Position numbers and translations under genes: made by a program
The notes under the pieces: generated by a model
Told to the model about the DNA's origin: nothing
Databases searched by the model: none
The model's input: the letters and a program-made list of their open reading frames with translations, nothing else
NCBI GenBank assembly: GCA_914767715.1
Contig: OU612072.1
Coordinates: 4,156,001-4,220,000, forward strand
Source: Membranipora membranacea
Taxonomy: Eukaryota; Bryozoa; Gymnolaemata; Cheilostomatida; Membraniporidae
Direction of reading: 5' to 3'
Length of the DNA: 64,000 nt
Part shown: piece by piece, positions 1 through 11,910 of the stretch
Layout of the letters: every line of letters begins with the position of its first letter
Numbering within the stretch: the stretch's first letter is position 1

Positions 1-1054
1 AGCCATGCAAATTGAACAATTTATTCTCTTAATTTGGAGCAAATACACCACCTGTTGTGATCTTGACTTGGTTTCAGTTAATCAACAAATAGATTAATGT
101 TTTGCGCACCTAGTAAACATTATCTTTTGGCCCGGTTCCAGACTGGTCATCAAGCTGATAGTTCTTTGGCCTGATAATCTGTCACACTTGCATCCATGGT
201 GTCAAATCATTCTAAGCGGAAAATGTCAACAAAAAAGCATCAGTGATCACCTGAAATGAAGCCGGAGGGACAACTCCTTCTCATCCAATATTACAATGAG
301 ATTCATATCTGTTGGATAATTTTCTCAAGAAGTTTGCTTCTTGTAGAGTGTAGCTACAACCTTGACACAAATATGACTACCAAGTTTTAAGTGATCATGT
401 TATATTTATCCGAAGCATGACCTGAATTTCATTCCAGGTACAATATCATCTCAAATTCCCTGTTGTAAACAAAACCAGTTCACAGGCGATAAAAAATGTC
501 TTAATTATACATTCAAATATTCAGTAACATGTGGCCTGTATACAACATACAGTTTGCAAAGAAATCAAATGTTGCTAAAAGGTTTTGAGAGTATTGGAAA
601 AATTTGAAGACAAATTAGTTTTGAGTGTGTGTTTGATCAGTTGATTGTTGACCTCTAGCCTTCTGTGTTAGATACAGGAGTCAGTAACCTTATCATAAGT
701 TGTACTGCTATGCAGACAGGTAGAGGTTAACTTCAGGGCTGCGTACGCTCCTGTCTTCTTCTTAATTGGGTAAACCACACTGTAATACAGATGGAAAGTA
801 TTAAAGCTGAAGCACACCTGGCCAATTTCGGTGAGACGACCAAGGGCATGTCGGTTAAAAGCAACTGACACGCCCTTGGATGATTTTGTAAACCCGGTTA
901 GTCCTTGATCAGTAGTTATGATGTCATGTTGTTGTATTGCTGGCGGTCCTTGTCAATGGAGATCGCAAATAAAGCAGGTTTGAATAGCAATTTTGTTTGA
1001 AAGATGGCCTTGTCATTCATTGGCCAATCATAACGATAACATAGTTTACTGTGC
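1..1054. other. Intergenic, no gene seen
   Basis: I see no exon with matching splice sites and no recognisable repeat in this stretch. The short open frames here have no coding character. It lies immediately 3' of the minus-strand NHL gene, so the part next to 1054 should hold that gene's 3' untranslated region. Confidence 0.5.
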
Positions 1055-4000
1055 TTACGGTGGAGAGTTGCTGACGATGACTAAGTCTAGGATTGGGTGT
1101 CTACTGGCTGAGAGTAATCTCTCGGATAGTCTCTGCTCCAAGTCTGCAGGGATCCGCTTTGTGGAGATATCATAGACTACATCAGTCGGCCATGTCACGG
1201 CTAGTAATCCATTCTCACAACCAAACACAGCTGGAGAGCTAGGCGCACAGTCTACAAACAGGTGAGAGGGTCATATGTTGTGTGATAAAAAACAAAAACA
1301 CCTAGAATTAAGTGATAACAACTACTGGAAACACTAAAAATGACAATCATCCATAATGAAATCAAGAATAGCACCAACTATTGATTGGAGAAGGTATTTG
1401 AAGCATAAGAAGTCCAGATACCAAAACAATGCTGACTTGACATTTAAGGGAAGAGCGGAGCAGATTCACAGGGATAGGGATGGTGTACTTGGCGGTGGTA
1501 GTTTTAACTCTGTCAACTTCAAGTCTCTTAACCCAAAAAGATATCATGTTATGGCGTGCACTGTTATAACTGCTGGAAGTGACTGGGATGTAGTCACATG
1601 TTACAGAGCGCCCTGAATCTTTTTTTCGGGGATTTCGTAAACAAACTGTAAAACTTTTTTTTTTTGCAAAGACACACCAACAGGCCTTCAGATGTACACA
1701 TCAGACGTATTTCATCAGAAATATGCATGCAGGCAAGAGCAATCATTACCTTTGTCACAGATGAACTTAAGCTGGTTGAATTTGCTATTTACGATAGAAG
1801 AGAGTGTGGCCTTGACTATCTTATCTTCTAAAAGGGAGCAGCTCACTAAGTATGTGGAAGTAAACCCTAACCGTCTCATCAGCAGTGTGTCTGTAAATAA
1901 AAAGGTCAAAAAGTCAAAATCTTGCTGAGAAGGAGACAGCTACAAGATGTAATGGGTAATGTTAATAAGATATGCGAAAAGTGTACTGTCACATTTTTAT
2001 TCATTCATTCATTCATTCATTCATTCATTTGCCGAACATGAAGAGAATCCGAAAATCCAAACAAGATATCCATCATGAGTTTACTGTAAAACCAAGTTAC
2101 TACTGACAATGAAAAGAGATTTTGACGCAGGCTCGAGGAAGTTCTGAGTTAAAATATGCAACAGTCCAGTTATTCCAAGGTTACATCAGGAATTACACCA
2201 GAGTCAGAAGAGGAACAAAGCCTGCCACATTGCAGATTACAGTACAGACATACAGACATACAGACAGACACTCCAATAATGGTGATTATATACCCTAGAG
2301 GAGCAATTATTGTCTTAAGTTTCGTTATTTTAGGGCTTACTTAATATTAGCTAGCACCAATTTTAGCAAACTAAAGTTGTAGTTTATACGAAGTAATAAG
2401 TTTGCATAAATTCTGGCTAGCCATAAATTTTGCTATTTCAAGCAAGTGCGAAAAGGCAAAACATTTCCTGCTGTAATGCTTTACATCTCTAGAGTAATTA
2501 AAGTTTTTCTTAAACCAGAATTCCCTTTTGAAAGATTTTCTTAAACCTTGACCTTTTTGTTATTGTACCACCCCTCGTACCTCTGTTAATGACATTCACA
2601 GCGACATTACAGCCGCCGTATAGTACATAGTTATAGCTTCCCACAGGGAGGCTCATCACTACACCGGTAGTTATCTCTACCTGCGCCCTCTCTTCATCTG
2701 ACCCCACATAGAATCTCAGGATCTTAGGGCTACATGTGGTCGTCCCTGATGCTGTAAACAGATATTTTCAACAAGTTTTACAAAAGGTGTCAAAACTGAG
2801 ATTTATAATATTGTTGTATTGTAAGCAATGCCGTCCGTGGAGAGGCCACGTCTTTAAAATACAATGTATTTGATTTGATTCCTATTTATATTCGAAGAGT
2901 TTTTCCTCTGCGGGTTGAACAAATTTGCAATGACTAATTATGCTGACTTAGTATCAGCGTGTACAAGCAGCGAGGTAAGACATGACACCAAAATAATATT
3001 TTAATACAGAAAAAAAAACCAAAACTAAACAATTTTGTGGGTTGTAGTTGGTGTCGCTTTATTTTCTTTCAATGACTAATTTCACTCAATATCAGTATAT
3101 TACAGCAGAAATGAAACCAGAACAAACAATACAATGATACTTTAGATAACAGACAGTAATCATTGTATAGTTTCTCTTACCATCATATCGGACATCGACA
3201 CGTACTGTACACCCGGCCATACGTATCACATGGTTACCGACGGAGAGATCACTGGTGAAACCATCAACGATCTCTACTTGAATCTTCTTCTCTCCAGCTT
3301 TGACATAAACAGTCAGGTTCTTGTCTTTACAATTTTGGAAGATGGACTTAGGTGTGGTGCTTGGCCTCTTTGGTTTTTGTGTGGTTTTTGTCTTATATAC
3401 CTTTGCCAAGAAAGTCAGATCAGAATCTAAAAAATACAAAAAATAAGGTATTTATGTATTAGGTATTGATATATCCGATCGTCAGTGAACATCGCAATTT
3501 CAAATAGTCGCTAATGAAATAGTCTTCGACTTTCGACGTTATAACTAACAACATAATGGTAAGTGGATATTCAACATAGTAGTTCCAAAACACCACTATG
3601 GTTACAATTATATGTCTGTATATCAAATTGAATTTTTTTATTTGTAATGATAATTGTACTGTCGATTCTAAAGCAGAATGCTTCACTGAGAAAGAGAGCT
3701 AAGAAAGTAACTTACAAGTGTATTTTTGAATCCTCTTGCGTTCTCCGGCATACAAGGAGCCGTTGTTTATGAGAACAGAGTTTGGAGTTCTCATAAGAGC
3801 GCACCCTTTACAAACATTCAGTGTGGTGACTTTGTTGGCAGCGAGGTCCAATAATCGAATCTTCTGGTTTCCTGGATCAGCTACGAGGAACTCTTGTGGA
3901 CCAACGAGCGCAATGTCATATGGGTAATTAAACAGTGAGCTGAGGAGATCGAGGTCTTCGTAGCCTCTCTTAGTCGGTGAGCCCGCGATGAGGGTCACCT

Positions 4001-5199
4001 TTTTGTCGGCGTATGAGATGCGTTGGATCGAGTTAGCAGCTGTGACAAACATGTCTCCACTCTTGTCTTGTGTCAGGTAGCGGAGTACGTTGAGCGCATT
4101 TGATTGGACGAAGGTACCGATTGCTCCGGTAGCTATGTTCACAGTTCTCACAGCTTTGTTGCCCGAGTCGGTAACAAGGAGTTGATCCTTATCATTCTGG
4201 TCTCTCATTACGGCATACGGATAACGGAACTGTCCAGCCTTACCGAACTTATACCCGGCTTTCTCACATTGCCCCGTCCACACGCTAGTGGCTGTCGAAT
4301 CTCGGTTTACTTTTCTCAGACAATGGTTCCAAGTGTCAGCAACAATAACTTCCTTCTCCAGAGTCAACTGGGTGAATCCAAAGACATTTCTGAACCTGGC
4401 CTCCGATCCGTGACCTTCTAGGTAACCCTCCTCGGTGGCATTTCCTGCCACTGTTGTAGACATTACACCATCACTAGTCATCACAGAGTGGTCGTCGGTG
4501 TAGATAACACTTCCTGGATAATACTCGTCCATCTCGAGATGGATGACATTATCGGAGGCTGTAGCAAATGTCACAGCAACATTGGCCTTTTTACTGCAAC
4601 AGAAGATAAAAATTAGGTTGTCAAACACAAGATATTTAGTATATGTTATAATAAAACATTGATACTAATTGTACCTAAGTCAGAAGATCTGTCAAATTTT
4701 AATTTCAAATTAATTAAAATTATATGAGTCTTAATGAAATTGCCGCTGAGTCTAGCGCCCTTTAATATGCTTCGGTGTGTGGCGCCTGATTTGACTCCGT
4801 CATATTAACCAATAATACCTCATAGATCTATTGGCTTACGTTGGAAGCTTCATAGTTGCCGAGTAAACATCGCTGACCACCAAACTGCAGACGAGCTAAA
4901 AAAAAGCAAATCAATATGTGTAAACTTTTATTGGTCATATTCCCAATACGTAAGCATGCCCCCCTCCCCCCCCCCCCGAGGTGTAAAATAACGAGCCTAG
5001 CGCCAGCACTGCCTGTATCTCAGGGCGATAATTTATCCAATCCGGTGATGTTGTGGGTGAATGACTGTGTTATGTTTACTTTTGGTCACCACTTGTACCT
5101 AATTGTGCAGCAAGCATCTTTAGAGCCTTTGAATTTCTGCCACGAATGTTAAGAGAACATAAATCTTATTCTTCTTTCAATCATTACCTGTATCAGCAT
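1055..5199 (-). CDS. Secreted NHL-repeat protein, complete 7-exon gene model
   Basis: Coding exons on the minus strand are 5199-5188, 4895-4840, 4593-3716, 3426-3181, 2751-2581, 1890-1750 and 1251-1055. They total 1701 nt and encode 566 aa ending in TAA. Every junction has a GT donor and AG acceptor, and all phases agree (0, 2, then 1 throughout). The first two exons give MLIQLVCSLVVSDVYSA, a good signal peptide. The large exon holds about five NHL beta-propeller blades; the clearest carry VIVADTWNHCLRKV, LLVTDSGNKAVRTV and FLVADPGNQKIRLL. Two related ~55-residue modules follow, each on its own phase-1 exon with two cysteines (exons 3426-3181 and 2751-2581), then a ~110-residue C-terminal region I do not recognise. 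NHL propellers usually bind proteins or other ligands; the ligand here is unknown. The 12-nt first coding exon is the weakest part, but its donor, phase and signal-peptide continuity all fit. Confidence 0.85.
2000..2030. repeat. (ATTC)n microsatellite
   Basis: About seven uninterrupted ATTC units sit in the intron between the 2751-2581 and 1890-1750 exons of the NHL gene. A second simple patch, repeated ACAGACAT-type units, lies near 2246-2270 in the same intron. Confidence 0.9.
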
Positions 5200-6994
5200 T
5201 TCACTGACACACACAATTAATATATTTTGTTTTTCATTAGATAAATTATGTTTTTGATTTTTTTCTTCGCTGTTTATCTTAGTTTATTCTTGGAAAACAT
5301 TCTTCAAAGTGATATTGGCTGTCAATAAAAATGTTTTATGAAAATGCGTGACATGCCTTTACCAAAAAAAAATGTCACCATATGCAACTTACCAAACACA
5401 GTGCAAACTTATTCTGCTCCATTTTGGTACTGACTGGTTCAAGCTACCGTCGCACCCTGATCCAAACCTCACCCAAAATGAATTGAATCTCTCCGCAGGA
5501 GGCTCATATAGCTCAATTAAGCTATCGCTAAAGGCTGTGTTGACCTAACTAACTATGCCAACGTACAGGTGGGGTTCAATCTGTTTTATCATTATGAGAT
5601 AACGCCAGTACTAATTTAAATAAATTTTGTTTTCACTCACCTGTTTTCAGATGTAACTTTATCAGTATTTGCTAGGCAACATGATGCACTTCACCAAGTT
5701 ACAAATTACGCTGTACACATACACCACTTAGCGGAGGGTAGATTGGACCAGTAAACATTGCTAAGTAAACACAGAAAGAAGGCGCAATCTTGTAACCAAC
5801 CTAAATAACCTGACTACATTTTAGGTTAATAATAAATTATCAGCTTTTTTTTCTGCTCGGCCATTGAAAATATTTGTCTGTCTGACGAAGACCACCCATG
5901 ATAATTTCTCTGCCCATTCATAAAAAAACTTCATTCAAATAAGTGTCATCATGAAACTTTAAATTAAGATTTCATTACATTGGGAGGTACCTCGATGAAG
6001 TTTGGTCCGTTTGCCTGCGTTGGAAATTGCCCTTAATCCACATGGTCACTTCGCATTGCAGTGGCCATTGGAATGGAGCAACTGGAATGAGGGAATTGGA
6101 TGAGCTTTGATAGCGCAAATGATCACATCCTTTGCTAACAAGCGGGTGGTCCCGGATACGATTCCCGCTCTCGGCTCGAGGGCTTTACCCTGGTTTCTTC
6201 CTTCCCACAAAACCACAAAATCAAATATCAACTATTCAACTTAAACCAACAACTCTCACAAATCACCAACATCTCACACTCAGACAACTCTCATAATCAC
6301 AAAACCGACTGATGGAACATACTCATCCTTCTAACATCAAGGATGTGTTTTATCAGGAATAATCAAAATTGTCCAGGGGTCTTTGAGCACTTGTTATCCT
6401 GACCAATAACAAGAAGTCATAAACATTAATATCCTTGCTCAATTAGCCTAACTCAATTTGTTCTATCAGCCACCAGTTACAGCGTCCTACCCTGTATTAA
6501 TTTCAACTATATTCAATGTTTGAAACTGAGTACACTTGTAAAGATGGATTTGTTTGTCGCCATTTCTGTCAATCGGACATCATTGGAAAAATTTGACATA
6601 CCTAGTTATTTTGATCTGTACTTCAGGGACCGCTCGTCCCATTACAGAGGATGAAGGAATCTGTGTACCCTTATCACTCTATGATAGATCAACTCTATGC
6701 CTTGTATTATAACATATACCTATACCTATTCATTTCACTGCTAGTTAGCATGCATCTTTAATCTAGTATGCTGCCGCAGGGTCTTCAAAAACACCCATGA
6801 CTAGATTGTCTACAGAGCTTCTCAACGGTTTGTGTCAAGGCTAGTCCTACATGTGTTTATCAAAATGAAATATCAAATTGCTGCAGATTCATACGTCAAT
6901 GCCATGGATTATCAGTCCTTATCAGGGCTGACTCTATTTTTGTCCAATAGATAAAGTAAGATTTCGTAACTTTCAGTGAGTGTATATCTTGCTT

Positions 6995-7071
6995 GTAACA
7001 ACCAAACAAGAATTTTGAGTGAGAGGTTTGTGTAAGCATTTCGTCACTCAAAATTCTTGTTTGGTTGTTAC
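6995..7071. repeat. Perfect inverted repeat, 28-bp arms
   Basis: The left arm (6995-7022, starting GTAACAACCAAACAAG) is exactly reverse-complementary to the right arm (7044-7071), with a 21-nt loop. The arms are AT-rich with no gene adjacent. It may be a tiny MITE or the terminal-repeat remnant of a deleted element. Confidence 0.85.
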
Positions 7072-9116
7072 CTTCTGCAATGCTTCCTCATTTCAATGAT
7101 GACAACAATCTGTGGTGCTCGATTGCCTCAGAGCCTCAAATCTCTCACAGAGTGAACTTTAAGGGTTCTACACTCAATAGGTTGATTTACAATCATGTCA
7201 AAATTATTAATATGTTTTATGATTATTTAATCTCACCACCTTCCCAGCCCTAGGATACGGGACAAATTCGTCAAATCACATTTTATGACTTATAAGAAAA
7301 AATAATATGCATAATTGAAAATGCTTTTAATTTCAGAATGCTAAGAAGTTGAGTTAAAAAAATATTTACAACAAAATTACCCACATGACACACAATAAGG
7401 TTATAGGCCTATAAACTATCGTGCTTATGGAAAGGAAGCTCCATCTACGAACAAGCTGACTACATATCATAATTAAACTATGAATAGAGGTAGCCTGGAA
7501 ACCCTGTCTAAAAAAATGAATGTAAGTCATCCGGATTTCAGGCACAAAAGACCGACCTTGTTCTAAAAATGATTTAAGTGATGTTAGACTTGAGGGTTAA
7601 CATGTTTATGGTGTACAAGTTTTGGGGTTTTTTCAGGGTTTCTTTTGATTGATTGACAGCTATCTGTTGCAGAGATGCGTTCAACTATAGTTTTCATGTG
7701 TAGTGTCTTGTCTGGTGTATTTGAGAATAAATAAAACCTTGGGAGCAAGAGTTCTGGTATGTGGATAGGTAAACAGGGTCAATCCAGGACCTACAGATAT
7801 CTGTTTCCGAAGAAGAGGATTCCAAAATTGATGAATACGGAAGCGCAATGCCTGACAACAATGTACCCTCAACTTTTCATTGTTATATGAACTGATTTTT
7901 TTGTGATGACCCTTAAGGGATCCATCTTGCATTTATTAGCATGGCTTCACAAATTAATCTCCAAGTATGTAAAAGTTATCTTCTCTTCTTACAGAAGGAG
8001 ACGACTCCATAGACAACCTCAATGCAATGCTTGTGATCTAGAGGGAGGAGGATAAATAAAGAGTTTAGCTTCATCCTTTGAGAGCTGGCTGATGATGTAA
8101 CGATATTTTATTGAAGACATGAGGCAGAAAGGCTGTTCATATTGTGGATATAGATTTTTAGTAAACACGATTGATCTGTAGCATAAGGTTCTAACAGACT
8201 GTTTGTGTTTCTAATAGACTGTTATGCTGCTTCTCCTATTCATTGGATGGATTTAATTCAGCTATCAGCATGACCGTGGCCGTGGTTGAAGGCAGGTGAC
8301 AGCACACTGAAGTCTCCAACAAAACACAGCAGTCAGTTAATTGTAGCGGATACCAATAAAGTTTAACATGAACTCGGTGATGACCCAACGCTACAACCAA
8401 TCAGGGAGAATTCTCCTTGAACCAATTGAGCCATTTCCCAATGAACAAAAATTCATTCAATCAAAAGTATAATTACTAGCAAAATAATAGTGATGTTTTA
8501 TGACGATGCCGCTTCCTGCCAATATATTACTGCCAATATATTCATAGATTGACATGATTGCTGTAATGTTTTGAAAGCAGCTCAAGACTCCAGCCTGTTT
8601 GTCCACACAGGTGAGAGCAATTAACTTCCTCTCCCTTCCGAGAGGAAGTTCATTGGTGGGAGGAGGATAATAAACGAATGCTGTAAGGTATACACTCTCT
8701 ACAAAAAAGGAGTAATGTTAGCTCGAGTATTGGTCAACGCTGGTGGCTTGATACGGAGTTTGCGGATTTTTCTCAGTATCCCCAAGCTACAAATCCATTA
8801 TTTGAGGGCAGAATTTATAAAAATATTTTCACATTTTGTTTCAATTGATGAGAATTATATTCCCCACATCATACCCATGCTTACACTCAGATTACAGTTT
8901 TCAAGGTTGTTTGGTTGATAGGAAGTTTGGAAATGTTAATACACGGCGACGAAGGCTTACAACAATCATTGAAAGCATATGGGAGCAATATCTAACAATG
9001 CGTGAGGGAGTTATTAATTTGAACGAGTAGATTAGTCTAGGATTGCTTTCAGAACGTTATGACAAATATATAATACAAAACACAGAAATTATACCACTAT
9101 CACATTCCAATCAGGA

Positions 9117-9164
9117 TTATCCAGAATTACAGGGGCAATAATTGCCCTTGTAATTCTGGATAAT
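9117..9164. repeat. Compact palindrome
   Basis: The sequence ATTATCCAGAATTACA is repeated in inverted orientation around a nearly symmetric centre (GGGGCAATAATTGCCC). The whole ~48 bp is almost a perfect palindrome and would extrude as a hairpin. No gene is next to it. Confidence 0.85.
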
Positions 9165-9963
9165 TGCTTAGATATAATTCCACCGATTGTGGCTGCGTAT
9201 AGAGCTGTAACGGTAGCAACTACTTACAATGCATGCTCTCATTGTTAGCAAAGCTAATGTGCAATATTATATCCCATTCACACAACAACTGTTGAATTCA
9301 GTGGGGTTTTAACCCTGCCTGCTAAACAATGTTATTATAGTTAGCGTGACATTGTATGTAATGGACTTGCACTATGTAGATGGCGTCCCCCTGAATTATT
9401 TAAGTCAGCACATTGGTTTGAGGTAAAGAATTCTTTTTAATAATAATTATCTTAATTATATTTTCGCAAATTAACTTGCGTCATCAAATCAAAGATGACG
9501 CCCGTCATAGGGGATGTTTTTGTCACTATTTTACCAAGAATATCTGTCAAAAGCGACACACCATTATCGAATGAGGTCGCTGGACATCATTAAATACTGT
9601 GTGCATATGGTACGTATCATTCATACAAATACATACTACCACTATTTTGACACTTCCAAGTAGTGAGAAAGCAGTTTAAATTTCAACCATATTGGTTCGG
9701 TTAAACTCCATTAAAATTTATTAGTATATATAAAATAATTATTATGGAGGCAGAGAGAAAAATGAAAAGATTATTTGGGCTGTCTGTCTGGATTGGGTGC
9801 ACCCCTTCCCCCCCTCCCGTCAGCCGACCCAGACAGCCTACCTAGGCTATAGTAATATTCAGATGCTAGTGTTTGTATTTCTGAACCATGATTCATGAAA
9901 ATGAAGTTTCAATCATCGTGTTCCCGCAAGCCTTAACAATGATAAGCAAATTAGACTGTGTCG

Positions 9964-10410
9964 TTAGCTTGAGCCGCTCAGACTCTTGTCCACACCGCCC
10001 AACACCCGCTCCCCCGGCTCATCTGATGGGTACTTAGTCTTTTTACACTTGTATTTTTTTACAACAGGAAGCTCTCCGTTATCTGAGGTCACAAAGTATG
10101 CCTCGACTCTCATTGTTATCTCAATTATTGGGGTTTCATCCAATGTTTGCATTGAATATTACCAAGTCTCTTGTTCTATTTGTTGTTTGATAATGCCGTA
10201 AGACGCAATGTTCATCCAACTCATTTTATCACCATCCTTCAACACTGTGACACCAATAATAGTAAATTGGGCACTGAATCTGTCAGGATAGTATCCAACA
10301 TAATCGCCGGTAAGTTCCAAGCCGCAACGTGACATTCTTCGGGGCCCGCTAAATTTGTTTGGATTTATTTTGCAAGGCAGAATCACTGGCGGATTGAAAA
10401 TTGCACTCAT
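9964..10410 (-). pseudogene. Intronless ORF of unknown type, broken by one in-frame stop
   Basis: Reading the minus strand from the ATG near 10410, about 83 codons run to a TAA at 10161-10159. The same frame then continues for a further ~65 codons to a stop at 9964. The two halves share codon character and would make one protein of about 150 aa. No family is recognised. No splice signals could remove the stop neatly. It may be a processed copy or a fragment of a mobile-element gene. Confidence that it derives from coding sequence is modest. Confidence 0.3.
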
Positions 10411-10636
10411 TCGACTAGGATTCAATGTCGCTCATCAGAACTAAGATTTTTAAGGGCGCTCCAATGTTGGTCTCTCTATCTATCTGAATCTTTGGGAAAC
10501 AAGCAAAGTAAAGCAATACATTGGTGTATTACAAAATCCTATCAGCCTTCCCTGGCATATATAGAGCCCCTCCTCTCCCCCCCCCCAGAACAAGTTAAAG
10601 CATGGTGTCACATTGTCATGTCCTTTGACAGCTATG

Positions 10637-11152
10637 TAAGGTGGTTATTTAATCTTTAAGATACAACAATGCCACATTGATTATATGTACAGATAACAAA
10701 AAATTATATTCAATGACTGCATCCTGTTATCAGAACCACTAAATATATTGTGACATTTTGCCTGCCTCTTAGAATTGTTATTACACCTGCATTACATTTA
10801 ATTCCATGATCAATTTCTCATTTTGTCAATAAGGTGGTTGTTCAATATTTAAGATACAACAACGCAATTCCACATTGATTAAATGTACAGATAAGTCAGG
10901 CTTAAAAAAAAATTATATTCAACGACTGCATCCTGTTATCAGAACCACTAAATATACTGTGACATTTTGCCTGCCTCTTAGAATTGTAATTACATTTAAT
11001 TTCATGATCAATTTCTCAAAAATTATATTCTATGACTGCATCCTGTTATCAGAACCACTAAATATATTGTGACATTTTGCCTGCCTCTTAGAATTGTAAT
11101 TACACCTGCATTACATTTAATTCCATGATCAATTTCTCATTTTGTCTTATTG
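10637..11152. repeat. Tandem repeat, ~190-bp unit, about 2.7 copies
   Basis: Unit 1 is 10637-10831, unit 2 is 10832-11017, and a partial third copy lies at 11018-11152. Each carries the same core (CTGCATCCTGTTATCAGAAC) followed by TGACATTTTGCCTGCCTC. Copies differ by small indels and substitutions. The unit has no consistently open frame. Confidence 0.88.
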
Positions 11153-11682
11153 ACCAATAGTGAAGCACAATACATTTTGGTCACAATTGTAGCATGGCAA
11201 GCAAAAGGCTTTAACATTTACTAAAGGCGATCGATCGGAGGTGGGAGGTTCTATTAGTTTATATGCGTGTGTGAAGTTTTACAACAGACGCCTCAGGGTT
11301 TTTTCGTTACATCGCATTGCCTTGTCCGAGGACTTTACTTACCTTTTTAATCTGTGTGTCATGCTGGTGAGTCTGTCTGTCTGTCTATTTGTCATACATG
11401 ATTACCAAATTTCCATTGCCTCATATATTATAAAGTCTGCAGTTCTAAGAAACTAGTAGGTAGGTAGTCATATTTATCTTAAATTTATTAATTGGATCTA
11501 ATGTAAAATCAATTTTTCACCATTTATTTCAAATATGGCAACTAATAACCTCTTTGATCAGCATTAGTGGCTAGGACTAGGAGGGCAGTGGTTTGCTGTC
11601 AAATGAGTTGCAAAGTATCACAGAGCAAGGGTTCCCTTACTCTATGAAAGCATACAGTTTCAGAAATCATAAACTTCCCAAG

Positions 11683-11910
11683 GAGTAGGAGGTGGCTCAG
11701 CTGGATAGAGCGCCGTCCTTTAGCATGCACATGTTAAAGGTCGTGGGTTCGAATCTCACTGCAGTCTACCAACTACTGGGGTTTGGTTGGCCCCCTGGTG
11801 TGCTCCGACCTGCCTGCAAACAGAGAGCATAATATTGCGGCCTCGCCATAAGGGACTACAATTTCGCCGCCCATGCTTTGGGATGTGGCGAGTGATAAGA
11901 CTTCCGATTT
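11683..11910 (+). mobile_element. tRNA-derived SINE (family 1)
   Basis: The head resembles a tRNA with an A-box (GTGGCTCAGCTGGATAGAGC) and a B-box (GGGTTCGAATC at 11744-11754). A conserved non-tRNA tail containing GCTCCGACCTGCCTGCAAAC follows. Three more copies of this head plus tail occur in reverse orientation at about 20310-20464, 53775-53961 and 54940-55132. The shared tail and the absence of a 3' tRNA stem show a SINE rather than a functional tRNA gene. Confidence 0.85.

Larger units (their letters stand above)
5200..9963. other. Long non-coding stretch with short repeats
   Basis: No exon with convincing splice sites was found upstream of the NHL gene start. Contents noted separately are the hairpins at 6995-7071 and 9117-9164. 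Near 6130-6200 a short tRNA-like B-box sequence (GGATACGATTCCCGC) suggests an old SINE fragment. The promoter of the NHL gene should lie at the low-coordinate end but shows no clear TATA box. The remaining open frames are short and lack coding character. Confidence 0.5.

Noticed and set aside
11683-11770. Functional tRNA gene
   Set aside because: A- and B-boxes are present but the sequence continues into the SINE tail shared with three other copies, and no proper acceptor stem closes.
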